64,000 nt of DNA from Lachnospiraceae bacterium NC2008 (GCA_000687675.1 JHWS01000003.1:62001-126000); one strand, 5' to 3'. Shown: positions 1-8,272, numbered from the stretch's first letter. Numbers and translations: made by a program. Notes: a model not told the origin generated them from the sequence alone.

Positions 1-1
1 A

Positions 2-328
2 GAACTTTCAGGTTTGGAATATGAAGGATATGAAATCCACATGGGTCTAACTTCATATGATGATGAAGGAAATAAGCCTGTTAATAACAATATTATTAGT
101 AAGGGCAATGTGTACGGTTCTTATATTCATGGCTTATTTGACCATGGAAAGATAGCTTCTGCTATTATTTCCAGCATTGCAAAGAAGAAGGGAATAGATA
201 TTAATTCTTTAGAAGCGGTTGATTATAAGGCATTTAAAGAGAGTCAGTATAACAAGCTGGCAGATACCATGAGGTTATATCTGGATATGGAGAAGATATA
301 TGGAATCCTTAATGAAGCAGCAATATAG
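2..328 (+). CDS. cbiP: Cobyric acid synthase, C-terminal part (gene enters from the left edge)
   Basis: Last 108 residues of cobyric acid synthase, which uses glutamine and ATP to amidate side chains b, d, e and g of the corrin ring. The frame is open from base 2, so the start codon and the N-terminal ATP-binding half lie left of the window. The visible part is the end of the class I GATase-like domain: GYEIHMG, and GSYIHGLFD with the conserved glutaminase His. The catalytic Cys is outside the window. The gene overlaps cobT by 29 bases, so both are probably translated from one message. The assignment rests on these motifs plus the cobalamin context. Confidence 0.9.
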   Translation, partial: ELSGLEYEGYEIHMGLTSYDDEGNKPVNNNIISKGNVYGSYIHGLFDHGKIASAIISSIAKKKGIDINSLEAVDYKAFKESQYNKLADTMRLYLDMEKIYGILNEAAI

Positions 329-1388
329 TTCATATTGTGAACTAACTAATATTCATATTGAAGCTCCATCTAAAACTGTTAGCCAGAAGGTTAAGGCTAA
401 CTGGGATGCTATAGCAAAGCCACTTGATAGTATGGGTGCCTTTGAAGATATTGTTTGTAAGATAGGCTCCATCCTTGGCACAGATAAAATTGATATCAGC
501 AAGAAGGCAGTTATTATTATGTGCGCTGATAACGGTATAGTGGAAGAAGGAGTAAGCCAGACTGGCCAGGAGGTAACACTTGCCGTTGCCAAATCTATGG
601 CAAAAAACCAGTCCTCTGTAGGTAAGATGGCTTCACATATTAAGGCAGATACTATACCGGTTGATATTGGTATTAATTCTTCAGAAGAAGTGGAAGGCCT
701 ACTTAATAAGAAGGTTAGGAAGGGCACAAGAAACTTTCTAAAAGAAGAAGCTATGACCAGTGAGGAAGCACTGAAGGCTATATCCATTGGCATAGATATG
801 GTAAGAAATTGTAAAGATAAGGGATATAAACTACTTGCAACAGGAGAGATGGGTATAGGTAATACTACTACCAGTTCTGCCATAGCAGCAGCTTTACTTG
901 GATGCAAGGTAGAGGATGTTACAGGAAGAGGAGCAGGTCTTTCTGATAAAGGTTTAGAAAGAAAGATTGCAGTAATAAAAGAAGCCCTAGATAAATATGG
1001 TTTAAGGGATAAAGACCCTTTTACAATACTTAGAACAGTAGGAGGACTTGATATTGCAGGGCTTACAGGTCTTTGTATAGGCGGTGCATTATACCGTGTT
1101 CCTATTGTGCTAGATGGTTTTATAAGTATGGCAGCAGGTCTTGTAGCAGAGAGAATCTGTCCAGGGGTAAAGGACTATCTTATCTCTTCTCATAATGGAA
1201 AAGAGCCGGCAATTAAACTTATGTTAGAAAAGCTTTCTCTTAAGCCAGTAATAGACGCCAGCCTTGCTCTTGGAGAAGGTACAGGAAGTGTTATGCTGTT
1301 TTCTCTTCTTGATATGGCTATGTGTATATATGACAATCAGACATCTTTTCAGGATATAGAAGTTGAAGAATACCAGAGGTTTGTTTAG
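300..1388 (+). CDS. cobT: Nicotinate-nucleotide--dimethylbenzimidazole phosphoribosyltransferase
   Basis: CobT activates the lower-ligand base by moving ribose phosphate from nicotinate mononucleotide onto dimethylbenzimidazole or a related base, giving alpha-ribazole phosphate for CobS. At 362 residues it has normal family length. Visible marks are CADNGIVEEGVSQ near residue 80, the glycine-rich GEMGIGNTTTSSA around residue 183, and GEGTGS near residue 325, which holds the glutamate used as general base in the family. AGAAG sits four bases before the ATG at 300; a second in-frame ATG at 312 is possible. The 5' end overlaps cbiP. A 19-bp palindrome (326-344) lies just inside the gene. cobU follows with a one-base overlap. 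Confidence 0.95.
   Translation: MESLMKQQYSSYCELTNIHIEAPSKTVSQKVKANWDAIAKPLDSMGAFEDIVCKIGSILGTDKIDISKKAVIIMCADNGIVEEGVSQTGQEVTLAVAKSMAKNQSSVGKMASHIKADTIPVDIGINSSEEVEGLLNKKVRKGTRNFLKEEAMTSEEALKAISIGIDMVRNCKDKGYKLLATGEMGIGNTTTSSAIAAALLGCKVEDVTGRGAGLSDKGLERKIAVIKEALDKYGLRDKDPFTILRTVGGLDIAGLTGLCIGGALYRVPIVLDGFISMAAGLVAERICPGVKDYLISSHNGKEPAIKLMLEKLSLKPVIDASLALGEGTGSVMLFSLLDMAMCIYDNQTSFQDIEVEEYQRFV
326..344. repeat. 19-bp dyad, TAGTTCA-N5-TGAACTA family (site 1)
   Basis: TAGTTCATATTGTGAACTA: perfect 7-bp arms around a 5-bp centre. It overlaps the cbiP stop and the first codons of cobT. It is the best copy, with the site at 11046, of a motif recurring across the window. Function unknown. Confidence 0.6.
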
Positions 1389-1918
1389 TGGTTACTTTAA
1401 TTATAGGTGGCAGCGGTAGCGGCAAATCAGCATACGCAGAAGAGTACATATGTAAGAAGGCAGGTAAGAATTCAAAGTATTACATAGCTACTATGAAGGC
1501 TACTGATAAAGAAAGCAAAGACAGAATTGAAAAGCACAGAAACATGCGAAAGGACAAATGCTTTATTACCATAGAGCGCCCTGTTAACATTGGTGGGCTT
1601 GCCAGAGAAGATTTAGCTGATTCGTCTTATGCACTACTTGAATGCATGTCTAACCTTGTGGCCAATGAGATGTTTTTAGATAGTGAACCAAAGCCAGCAG
1701 CCACTGTGGTAGAACAGATAGTTAAGGATATAAAAGCATTAGCTTCTAAGCTTGATAGCCTTGTGATTGTATCTAATAACATCTTTGAAGACGGCATAGA
1801 ATATGACCACTATTCCATGGAATATATTCGTGCTCTTGGTCTTATTAATCAGAAGTTATCAGATATGGCTGAAGAAGTTATAGAAGTTGTTGTTGGTCTT
1901 CCAGTTAAGATCAAATAA
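1388..1918 (+). CDS. cobU: Adenosylcobinamide kinase / adenosylcobinamide-phosphate guanylyltransferase
   Basis: CobU phosphorylates adenosylcobinamide and then transfers GMP to make adenosylcobinamide-GDP, the substrate of CobS. The protein is 176 residues, near the usual 180. It has a canonical P-loop GGSGSGKS at residues 7-14 and RIEKHRNMR, in which H50 matches the His that carries GMP. The usual later DEVGxGIVP-type motif is replaced by a degenerate stretch (SNNIFEDGIEYDHYS), and the ending VVVGLPVKIK is only loosely like the family's. The start is GTG at 1388, overlapping the cobT stop by one base. A second CobU-like gene at 2721 has the missing motif but a damaged P-loop, so the two may share the work. 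Confidence 0.88.
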   Translation: MVTLIIGGSGSGKSAYAEEYICKKAGKNSKYYIATMKATDKESKDRIEKHRNMRKDKCFITIERPVNIGGLAREDLADSSYALLECMSNLVANEMFLDSEPKPAATVVEQIVKDIKALASKLDSLVIVSNNIFEDGIEYDHYSMEYIRALGLINQKLSDMAEEVIEVVVGLPVKIK

Positions 1919-1932
1919 AAATAGGAAAGTAT

Positions 1933-2709
1933 ATGGGAATAATAAAATCCATCATAATTGCATTATCAACATATTCTAAGATACCTATGCCACAGTTTAA
2001 GTGGGAAGAAAAGGATATGAGATATATTCTGGCCTTCTTTCCTTTAGTTGGTTTTGTAATAGGTATTCTTGAGTATGGATGGAAGTTTATTTGTCTACAG
2101 TATGGCATAGGAGAAATATGCTATGTCCTTATTGGAGTGGCTATTCCACTTATTATTACTGGAGGTATTCATGTAGACGGATATATGGATACTATGGACG
2201 CCTTTCATTCTTACCAGCCAAAAGAAAGGAAACTTGAGATTCTTAAGGACTCACATATTGGAGCCTTTTCAGTTATTATGCTTGGGGCTTATGGACTAGT
2301 TTATATTGCAGCATTTTCACAGGTTCAGGATATAAGACTTTTTAAGATATTATGCGTGGGCTTTATTCTTTCAAGAGCTCTTAGCGGACTTGCAGGAGTA
2401 ACTTTTAAGGGAGCAAAAAAGGAAGGAATATTGTTCACTTTTTCATCTAATGCCAGCAAGGTAATAGTCCGCACTATGCTAGTAATAGAAGCCATCCTTT
2501 GCGGGGCTTACATGATATACATCTCTTGGGTGGCAGGAGCCATACTTGTAGGAGTAGCTATATGTAGCTTTGTATATTACTACTTCAAATGCAAAAAAGA
2601 ACTAGGCGGAATTACCGGAGATACAGAAGGATATTTTCTTTTAATATGTCAGCTGGTTATGGCAGTAGCTTTGGCAGGGCTTAATGTCTTTGCTTTAAAT
2701 ATTATTTAG
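1933..2709 (+). CDS. cobS: Adenosylcobinamide-GDP ribazoletransferase (cobalamin synthase)
   Basis: CobS is the polytopic membrane enzyme that joins adenosylcobinamide-GDP to alpha-ribazole (or its phosphate), closing the nucleotide loop. The family signature is at residues 77-91, GGIHVDGYMDTMDAF, with the acidic residues that bind metal and the GDP substrate. About six hydrophobic segments span the 258 residues, a normal length. GGAAAG precedes the ATG at 1933 by five bases, and the gap to cobU is 14 bases. It lies between the two CobU-like genes, whose product it consumes. Confidence 0.95.
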   Translation: MGIIKSIIIALSTYSKIPMPQFKWEEKDMRYILAFFPLVGFVIGILEYGWKFICLQYGIGEICYVLIGVAIPLIITGGIHVDGYMDTMDAFHSYQPKERKLEILKDSHIGAFSVIMLGAYGLVYIAAFSQVQDIRLFKILCVGFILSRALSGLAGVTFKGAKKEGILFTFSSNASKVIVRTMLVIEAILCGAYMIYISWVAGAILVGVAICSFVYYYFKCKKELGGITGDTEGYFLLICQLVMAVALAGLNVFALNII

Positions 2710-2720
2710 TAGGATAAGTT

Positions 2721-3107
2721 ATGGAACTGGTTATAGGCGGACGAGCACAGGGAAAGCTTGAATATGCAAAAAAGAATATGGCTAATCAGAACTACAAAGT
2801 ACTAGATGGACAGGATGTAGATTTTTCAAAAGACTATGGGGAAGAGTCGTTAATTCTTAACCACTTTCATCTCTTTATAAGAAAGAGAATAAAAGAAGGA
2901 GGAAATCCTGAAAAGGAGATTAAGGACTTTATTTCAAAACATAAGAATCTGATTATTATTAGCGATGAGATAGGTAATGGCATAGTTCCTATAGACAGCT
3001 TCGAAAGAGACTACAGGGAAAGAACTGGAAGACTGTTAATAGAACTGGCAAAGGAAGCTGACAAGGTAACCAGAGTATTTTGCGGTATAGGTCAGGTTAT
3101 AAAATGA
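2721..3107 (+). CDS. Short second CobU-like protein with degenerate P-loop
   Basis: A 128-residue relative of CobU. The start, GGRAQGKLEYA (residues 6-16), follows the P-loop pattern GxxxxGK but has Leu where Ser/Thr normally binds Mg-nucleotide. The RIxxH motif that carries GMP is absent. The C-terminal half is clearly CobU-like: SDEIGNGIVP followed by DSFERDYRERTGRL and a VFCGIG ending. The neighbouring full-length CobU has the reverse pattern, a good P-loop and His but no GIVP motif. It may be a CobU subunit, a substrate-binding partner or a relic; its activity cannot be told from sequence. The gap to cobS is 11 bases and the ATGA stop/start overlap with cobC suggests translational coupling. 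Confidence 0.78.
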   Translation: MELVIGGRAQGKLEYAKKNMANQNYKVLDGQDVDFSKDYGEESLILNHFHLFIRKRIKEGGNPEKEIKDFISKHKNLIIISDEIGNGIVPIDSFERDYRERTGRLLIELAKEADKVTRVFCGIGQVIK

Positions 3108-3694
3108 ATCTAATCTTTATTAGGCATGGTTATACAAAAGAGAATTATGAAGGCAGGTATCTTGGAAAGACAGATGTAAGCCTATGCAAGGATGGTGTGG
3201 ATCAGCTTTCCAGACTTTCCAAAGAAGGAATATATCCTGATATACATGGCTTATTTTCCGGACCTATGACTAGATGCCAAGAGACAGGTGAAATACTCTA
3301 TCCAGCTATTAAGCCGGTAATTATAGATGAACTTACAGAGATGGATTTTGGAGACTTTGAGTGTAAGACTTATCAGGAGCTTAATGGTAATCCTGAGTAT
3401 CAGCGCTATATAGATTCAGGGGGAACCACACCTTTTCCTAATGGTGAAAACAAAGCTGATTTTATAAAGAGAAGTCAAAGAGGCTTTGAAAGAATAGTAG
3501 ATATTATTTCTAAAGATAATGATAACCTGACCTGGGGCATAATATGCCATGGTGGAAATATAATGGCAATCCTTAGTGAGAATTATGGGGGAGAATATTT
3601 CAATTATACATGTAAACCTGGTCAGGGTTATGTTTGCAACTTTGATATTAATTCCAAAAAGATAACCGATATAAAGCCATTAGGCCGTATTTAA
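3104..3694 (+). CDS. cobC: Alpha-ribazole phosphatase (histidine phosphatase superfamily)
   Basis: CobC removes phosphate from alpha-ribazole 5'-phosphate or from adenosylcobalamin 5'-phosphate, the end of nucleotide loop assembly. Histidine-phosphatase marks are clear: RHGYTKEN with the phospho-accepting His at the N-terminus, FSGPMTRCQET, the acidic EMDFGDFE, and CHGGN with the second catalytic His near the C-terminus. I start it at ATG 3104, which overlaps the upstream stop as ATGA and puts RHG at residues 7-9; a longer frame from 3080 would add eight unlikely residues. At 196 residues it fits the family. Phosphoglycerate mutase-like proteins share the motifs, so the specific substrate is taken from context. 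Confidence 0.9.
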   Translation: MNLIFIRHGYTKENYEGRYLGKTDVSLCKDGVDQLSRLSKEGIYPDIHGLFSGPMTRCQETGEILYPAIKPVIIDELTEMDFGDFECKTYQELNGNPEYQRYIDSGGTTPFPNGENKADFIKRSQRGFERIVDIISKDNDNLTWGIICHGGNIMAILSENYGGEYFNYTCKPGQGYVCNFDINSKKITDIKPLGRI

Positions 3695-3709
3695 ATAAAG
3701 GACAGAACA

Positions 3710-4684
3710 TTGACTATATTCTTGTGTCACATAATCAGCTTTGCTGCAGGCTTTATCCTGGACCTTATACTGGGAGATCCACACAACTGGCCCCATCCAA
3801 TTAGGCTTATAGGTAGCCTGATAGGAGGTCTTGAGAAAAAGCTTAACCAGGGAAATGACAGGCAAAGGAAAACAAAAGGACTTTTTATGGTTCTAATTAC
3901 CCTTATTACTACACTGTTTTTCACAGGTCTTATTTTTTGCGGTGCATATTATATCAATATATATGCTGGAATAGTTGTTGAAAGCATTATGACTTATCAG
4001 ATTCTTGCAACGAAATCTCTGAAGCAGGAAAGTATGAAAGTCTACTATGCTTTAAAAAATCAGGGAATAGATGAGGCAAGACAGGCAGTATCCATGATAG
4101 TAGGCAGAGATACAGAGGCATTAGACCAAACTGGGGTAGCCAAAGCAGCGGTAGAAACCGTAGCGGAGAATGCCTCCGATGGAGTTATAGCTCCTATGAT
4201 TTATCTGGCTGTTGGTGGACCTATTCTGGGATTCTTTTATAAGGCTGTTAATACCATGGATTCTATGGTGGGTTATAAGAATGACAGATACCTTTACTTT
4301 GGAAGATATGCAGCAAAACTTGATGATATTGTTAATTATCTTCCTGCAAGGATAAGTGCTTTACTTATGATTCTAGCTGCCTATCTTGGTGGAAGAGATT
4401 TTGATGGCAAAGCAGCATGGAAGATATTTAAGAGGGACAGGTATAACCACAAAAGTCCTAACTCAGCTCAGACAGAGTCTGTATGTGCCGGGGCTTTACA
4501 TATTAGATTGGCAGGTAGCGCATACTACTTTGGAAAGCTGGTTGAAAAGCCTTATATTGGCGATGACATAAGAGGGGTGGAATATGAAGATATAAAAAGG
4601 GCTAATAAGCTTATGTATATTACAGCAATATTATGTCAGCTTATATGCCTTGGTATTATGGTTTCAATATTTTTTATCAGATGA
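3710..4684 (+). CDS. cbiB: Adenosylcobinamide-phosphate synthase
   Basis: CbiB is a membrane protein that attaches (R)-1-aminopropan-2-ol phosphate, made by CobD, to adenosylcobyric acid. The signature LGDPHNWPHPIRLIG is at residues 21-35 after a hydrophobic start, and further marks are ETVAENASDGVIAP and ALGGRDFDGKAAW-like sequence (YLGGRDFDGKAAW). The 324 residues contain several membrane segments and match the family. The start is TTG at 3710 with AAAGGA seven bases upstream. The next gene, cobD, supplies its aminopropanol phosphate, so order and function agree. Confidence 0.94.
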   Translation: MTIFLCHIISFAAGFILDLILGDPHNWPHPIRLIGSLIGGLEKKLNQGNDRQRKTKGLFMVLITLITTLFFTGLIFCGAYYINIYAGIVVESIMTYQILATKSLKQESMKVYYALKNQGIDEARQAVSMIVGRDTEALDQTGVAKAAVETVAENASDGVIAPMIYLAVGGPILGFFYKAVNTMDSMVGYKNDRYLYFGRYAAKLDDIVNYLPARISALLMILAAYLGGRDFDGKAAWKIFKRDRYNHKSPNSAQTESVCAGALHIRLAGSAYYFGKLVEKPYIGDDIRGVEYEDIKRANKLMYITAILCQLICLGIMVSIFFIR

Positions 4685-4707
4685 TACAGGCTTAGGATAG
4701 AAAAACT

Positions 4708-5742
4708 ATGAACAATATTCACGGCGGAGACATATACAGAAATAGCATAAAGCTGGATTTTTCAGTCAATATTAATCCTCTTCTTTTACCTGAGAATATA
4801 AAGAAGTCTCTTTATGATGCAATAGGAAGATGTGGTCAGTATCCGGATTATAATCACGAGATACTAAAAAAGGGACTGGCAATTGTTCATGATATTTATA
4901 TGGACAATATTCTTTTAAGTAATGGTGCCTCAGAGGCATTACTTGCTGTCTTCCATACATTTATGCCTAAGAAGGCTCTAATAGCTATACCATCATTCTA
5001 TGGCTATCAGCACGGTGCCAGTGCTGTTGGGACAGAACTTATTTATTATCAGCTTAGTGAGGATAATGATTTTCAGTTAGATGAAGGATTTGTAGACAGT
5101 ATTACTGATGACATAGACCTGGTTATTCTGGCTAATCCAGCTAATCCAACAGGTAAGCTTATTGATGACAATATTCTTCAAAAGGTAATTGATAGATGCC
5201 AAAGTAAGAATACTCTTTTACTTCTTGATGAATGCTTTATGGAACTGGCAGACAGTAACCATACTCTAATTGGAAGAATGGAAAAGTACGACAGGCTTCT
5301 TGTACTTCGAGCATTTACCAAGAGCTTTGCTCTTCCGGGACTTAGACTAGGCTATCTGGTATCAGGAAATACCAGCCTTATTGAAAAGATAGAAAAGCAC
5401 CTGCCTGAGTGGAATATCTCAGTTTTTTCTGAAAATGCTGGAATCCAGTGTCTTAAGTATATGAGCTTTTTAGATGGGGCAAGAAGGTTAATAGGTAAGG
5501 AAAAGCAGTATCTGATAGAAGAGTTAGAGAAATATAAAATCAAAGTATTTTCGTCAGATGCCAACTTTATTTTATTAAAAACAGATTATCCTCTTTACGA
5601 GAGACTTCTTGAAACAGAGATTCTAATTAGAGATTGCAGTAATTATAAGGGACTTTCAAAGGGCTACTATCGTATAGCAGTTAAGGGTCATGATGATAAT
5701 ATGAAGTTAATAAAGGCCATAGGTGAATGTATTGATAACTAA
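4708..5742 (+). CDS. cobD: Threonine-phosphate decarboxylase (CobD-type PLP enzyme)
   Basis: Fold-type I PLP enzyme of 344 residues that decarboxylates L-threonine O-3-phosphate to (R)-1-aminopropan-2-ol phosphate for CbiB. It opens with HGGDIYRNSIKLDFSVNINP, the CobD-style start. Later come LSNGASEALLAVF, NPANPTGKL, the LDECFMEL aspartate, and TKSFALPGLRLGY in which K205 should hold PLP. Histidinol-phosphate aminotransferase (HisC) is a close paralogue; position next to cbiB and the N-terminal sequence favour CobD. It overlaps cbiC by 20 bases. No threonine kinase (PduX) is seen in the window. Confidence 0.86.
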   Translation: MNNIHGGDIYRNSIKLDFSVNINPLLLPENIKKSLYDAIGRCGQYPDYNHEILKKGLAIVHDIYMDNILLSNGASEALLAVFHTFMPKKALIAIPSFYGYQHGASAVGTELIYYQLSEDNDFQLDEGFVDSITDDIDLVILANPANPTGKLIDDNILQKVIDRCQSKNTLLLLDECFMELADSNHTLIGRMEKYDRLLVLRAFTKSFALPGLRLGYLVSGNTSLIEKIEKHLPEWNISVFSENAGIQCLKYMSFLDGARRLIGKEKQYLIEELEKYKIKVFSSDANFILLKTDYPLYERLLETEILIRDCSNYKGLSKGYYRIAVKGHDDNMKLIKAIGECIDN

Positions 5743-6370
5743 TATAGAACACGTTCTTCCAGAAGACATAGAAAAAAGAAGCTTTGAAATTATAACCAAG
5801 GAACTATCTGACAGGGGTATAAGTCTCCCTAAGGATCAGGAGATGGTTACCAAAAGAGCTATCCATACAAGTGCAGATTTTGACTATGCCAATACTCTTA
5901 CCTATTCAAAAGATGCAGTGGCTATAGCAAAAGACCTTATTCGTAATGGGGCAGATATTGTTACAGATACTAATATGGCTCTTACAGGAATTAACAAGAA
6001 GAAGCTTGCTACATTTGGAGGTCAGGTTCACTGCTTTATGGCAGATGAAGAGGTGGCTAGGATAGCAAAGGAAAGAGGAACTACCAGAGCCAGCGTAAGT
6101 ATGGAGATGGCTTATAAAATTAATAAGCCAGTTATATTTGCTATTGGCAATGCTCCAACAGCATTAATCTCGTTATATGAGCTTATGGAAAATACTGGAT
6201 TTAAACCTGCATTTATTATTGGGGTTCCAGTTGGTTTTGTTAATGTGGAAGCAGCTAAAGAATTAATTATGACTACAGATGTTCCTTATATAGTTAACAG
6301 GGGACGAAAAGGGGGAAGTAATGTAGCAGCAGCTATATGTAACGCTCTTATCTATGAATTAACACGGTAG
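5723..6370 (+). CDS. cbiC: Cobalt-precorrin-8 methylmutase
   Basis: CbiC moves the C-11 methyl group to C-12, turning cobalt-precorrin-8 into cobyrinic acid. TKRAIHTSADFDY holds H48, matching the single catalytic His of the family, and GADIVTDTNMALTGI and AIGNAPTAL are typical. The 215-residue length is normal. I use GTG 5723, with AAAGG six bases upstream, inside the end of cobD. The following 55-base gap is the only sizeable one in the operon and holds a 19-bp dyad (6396-6414). Confidence 0.95.
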   Translation: MNVLITNIEHVLPEDIEKRSFEIITKELSDRGISLPKDQEMVTKRAIHTSADFDYANTLTYSKDAVAIAKDLIRNGADIVTDTNMALTGINKKKLATFGGQVHCFMADEEVARIAKERGTTRASVSMEMAYKINKPVIFAIGNAPTALISLYELMENTGFKPAFIIGVPVGFVNVEAAKELIMTTDVPYIVNRGRKGGSNVAAAICNALIYELTR

Positions 6371-6395
6371 TTTAAATATCTGAACTTTCAAAAAT

Positions 6396-6414
6396 TAGTT
6401 TATAAAGTGAACTA
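6396..6414. repeat. 19-bp dyad, TAGTTCA-N5-TGAACTA family (site 2, cbiC-cbiD gap)
   Basis: TAGTTTATAAAGTGAACTA, one mismatch between the arms. It ends 11 bases before the cbiD ATG. A more degenerate relative with one extra central base begins at 6368, about 28 bases upstream. Confidence 0.5.
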
Positions 6415-6425
6415 TTAATAAAAAT

Positions 6426-7550
6426 ATGAAACATGGATTTACTACAGGAAGCTGCGCAGCTGCTGGATCTAAGGCAGCTGCATACATGCTTCTTTCTGGA
6501 AATGTAAAAAATGAAATAACAATTAATACTCCTAAGGGTATAGCCTACAAAGCTGCAATTGAGGATATTAAGAGAAGCCTAAGTCAGGTATCCTGCGCCG
6601 TAAGAAAAGATGGGGGAGATGACCCTGATATTACTACAGGAGCTTTGGTTTATTCCAAGGTTACTATAGTAACTTCTTCATCTGTAAATGATGGACCTGT
6701 TATTACTATTGATGGAGGCGTAGGTGTTGGCAGGGTTACCAAGCCAGGTCTGGACCAGCCTGTTGGCAATGCCGCTATTAATCATGTCCCAAGAGAAATG
6801 ATAAGGGATGAAGTTTCAGAGGTATGTAAACTCTATGATTTTACAGGAGAACTTTCTGTAGAAATATCTGTACCTGATGGAGTTAAGCTAGCAGCTCAGA
6901 CATTTAATCCAAGACTAGGAATAGAAGGAGGAATATCCATACTTGGAACCTCTGGCATAGTAGAGCCTATGAGTAATCAGGCCATAGTTGATACCATCAG
7001 GGTTCAGCTCAGTCAGCGAAGGGCTCTTGGCTTTGATTACGTTGCAGTTACACCAGGCAATTATGGTCAGGAGTATATGAAGAAGACCTATGGCTACGAC
7101 TTAGACAGAAGTGTAAAGTGCAGTAACTTTATTGGTATGACTATAGATATGGCAGTGGAACTAGGTTTTAAATCTATGCTTCTTACAGGTCATATAGGTA
7201 AGCTTATTAAGCTTGCAGGCGGTATTATGAATACCCATTCAAAAGAGGCTGACTGTAGGATGGAACTTTTATCGGCATTTGCCATAAGATATGGGCTTGA
7301 GCCAGAAAAGGTGTTAAAACTTCAGGATTGTCTTACTACAGAGGAAGCTATAGGGATACTTAAAGAAGCAGGAATACTTAATCAGGTAATGAACTATGCC
7401 ATGGAAAGAATAGTTTACTATGTGAACAAAAGAAGCAAAGATATGCTTAAGATAGACTGTATTATGTATTCCAATGAATACGGAGAACTTGCAAATAGTT
7501 TGGAGGATAAGGGATGGTTTACTTTGTTGGAGCAGGAACAGGGGCAGTAG
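6426..7550 (+). CDS. cbiD: Cobalt-precorrin-5B C1-methyltransferase
   Basis: CbiD uses S-adenosylmethionine to methylate C-1 of cobalt-precorrin-5B in the anaerobic route. The protein starts MKHGFTTGSCAAAGSKAA, the CbiD hallmark, and continues with DGGDDPDITTG, GGVGVGRVTKPGL and GTSGIVEPMS. At 374 residues it is full length. No Shine-Dalgarno-like sequence is visible before ATG 6426 (the upstream bases are A/T-rich), unusual in this operon. The 3' end overlaps cbiF by 37 bases. Confidence 0.97.
   Translation: MKHGFTTGSCAAAGSKAAAYMLLSGNVKNEITINTPKGIAYKAAIEDIKRSLSQVSCAVRKDGGDDPDITTGALVYSKVTIVTSSSVNDGPVITIDGGVGVGRVTKPGLDQPVGNAAINHVPREMIRDEVSEVCKLYDFTGELSVEISVPDGVKLAAQTFNPRLGIEGGISILGTSGIVEPMSNQAIVDTIRVQLSQRRALGFDYVAVTPGNYGQEYMKKTYGYDLDRSVKCSNFIGMTIDMAVELGFKSMLLTGHIGKLIKLAGGIMNTHSKEADCRMELLSAFAIRYGLEPEKVLKLQDCLTTEEAIGILKEAGILNQVMNYAMERIVYYVNKRSKDMLKIDCIMYSNEYGELANSLEDKGWFTLLEQEQGQ
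7411..7429. repeat. 19-bp dyad, TAGTTCA-N5-TGAACTA family (site 3, degenerate)
   Basis: TAGTTTACTATGTGAACAA, within the end of cbiD and about 100 bp before the cbiF start. Two positions differ from the consensus, so this is a weaker member. Confidence 0.4.
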
Positions 7551-8272
7551 ACCTTATAACAGTAAGAGGTATGCGTCTTTTAGAAAATGCAGATGTGGTA
7601 ATATATGCCGGATCATTAGTTAATCCTGCTCTTTTAGATTATGCAGGAGAAAACTGTCAGATATACAACTCTGCAAAGCTAACCCTTGAAGAGGTTATAG
7701 ATATTATAAAAGAAGCAGAGGCTAATAATAAAACTATAGTAAGACTTCATACAGGAGACCCAAGTATATATGGAGCAATAAGGGAGCAGATGGATCAGCT
7801 TGATAAGCTTGGTATTAGCTATGAAACCTGTCCTGGAGTATCTGCCTGCTTTGGTGCAGCTGCCTCACTTAACCTTGAGTATACCCTTCCAGATGTTTCT
7901 CAGTCTCTTATTATTACAAGGATGGAAGGTAAGACCAAAGTTCCTGAGAAGGAAAGCATAGAAAGCTTTGCCAGTCATGGTTCAACTATGGCTATCTATC
8001 TTTCAACAGGAATGCTTGGAGAGCTTTCAAAAAGACTTATTGCTGGAGGTTATAAATCATCCACACCAGCAGCCCTTGTATATAAGGCAACCTGGCCAGA
8101 AGAAGAGGCTTATATATGTACTGTTGAAAGTCTAGAGGAAACTGCAAAGTCACATGGTATCACTAAGACTGCTCTTGTTCTGGTAGGTGACGTTATTAGT
8201 CATCAGAACTATAAGAAGTCCAGGTTATATGCTGCTGATTTTTCTACAGAATACAGGAAGGCTAAGGAATAG
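7514..8272 (+). CDS. cbiF: Cobalt-precorrin-4 C11-methyltransferase
   Basis: CbiF methylates C-11 of cobalt-precorrin-4. It belongs to the uroporphyrinogen/corrin methyltransferase family: GAGTGAVDLITVRG at residues 5-18 binds SAM, and RLHTGDPSIYGA is the second conserved loop. EYTLPDVSQSLIITR and AALVYKATWPEE are CbiF/CobM-type. Length 252 residues. GGAGG lies seven bases upstream of ATG 7514 inside cbiD, so translation is likely coupled. cbiG follows three bases after the stop. Confidence 0.95.
   Translation: MVYFVGAGTGAVDLITVRGMRLLENADVVIYAGSLVNPALLDYAGENCQIYNSAKLTLEEVIDIIKEAEANNKTIVRLHTGDPSIYGAIREQMDQLDKLGISYETCPGVSACFGAAASLNLEYTLPDVSQSLIITRMEGKTKVPEKESIESFASHGSTMAIYLSTGMLGELSKRLIAGGYKSSTPAALVYKATWPEEEAYICTVESLEETAKSHGITKTALVLVGDVISHQNYKKSRLYAADFSTEYRKAKE

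Noticed and set aside
326-344. LexA (SOS) box or parS site for the GTTCA-N5-TGAAC motif
   Set aside because: Firmicute LexA sites have GAAC and GTTC in the opposite order, and parS is TGTTTCACGTGAAACA without the 5-bp spacer.
353-907. 184-codon minus-strand open frame inside cobT
   Set aside because: It lies wholly within cobT, has no ribosome site or recognisable domain and has the hydrophobic composition typical of an antisense shadow frame. Similar frames within aspS, ileS, pgi and others were dropped for the same reason.
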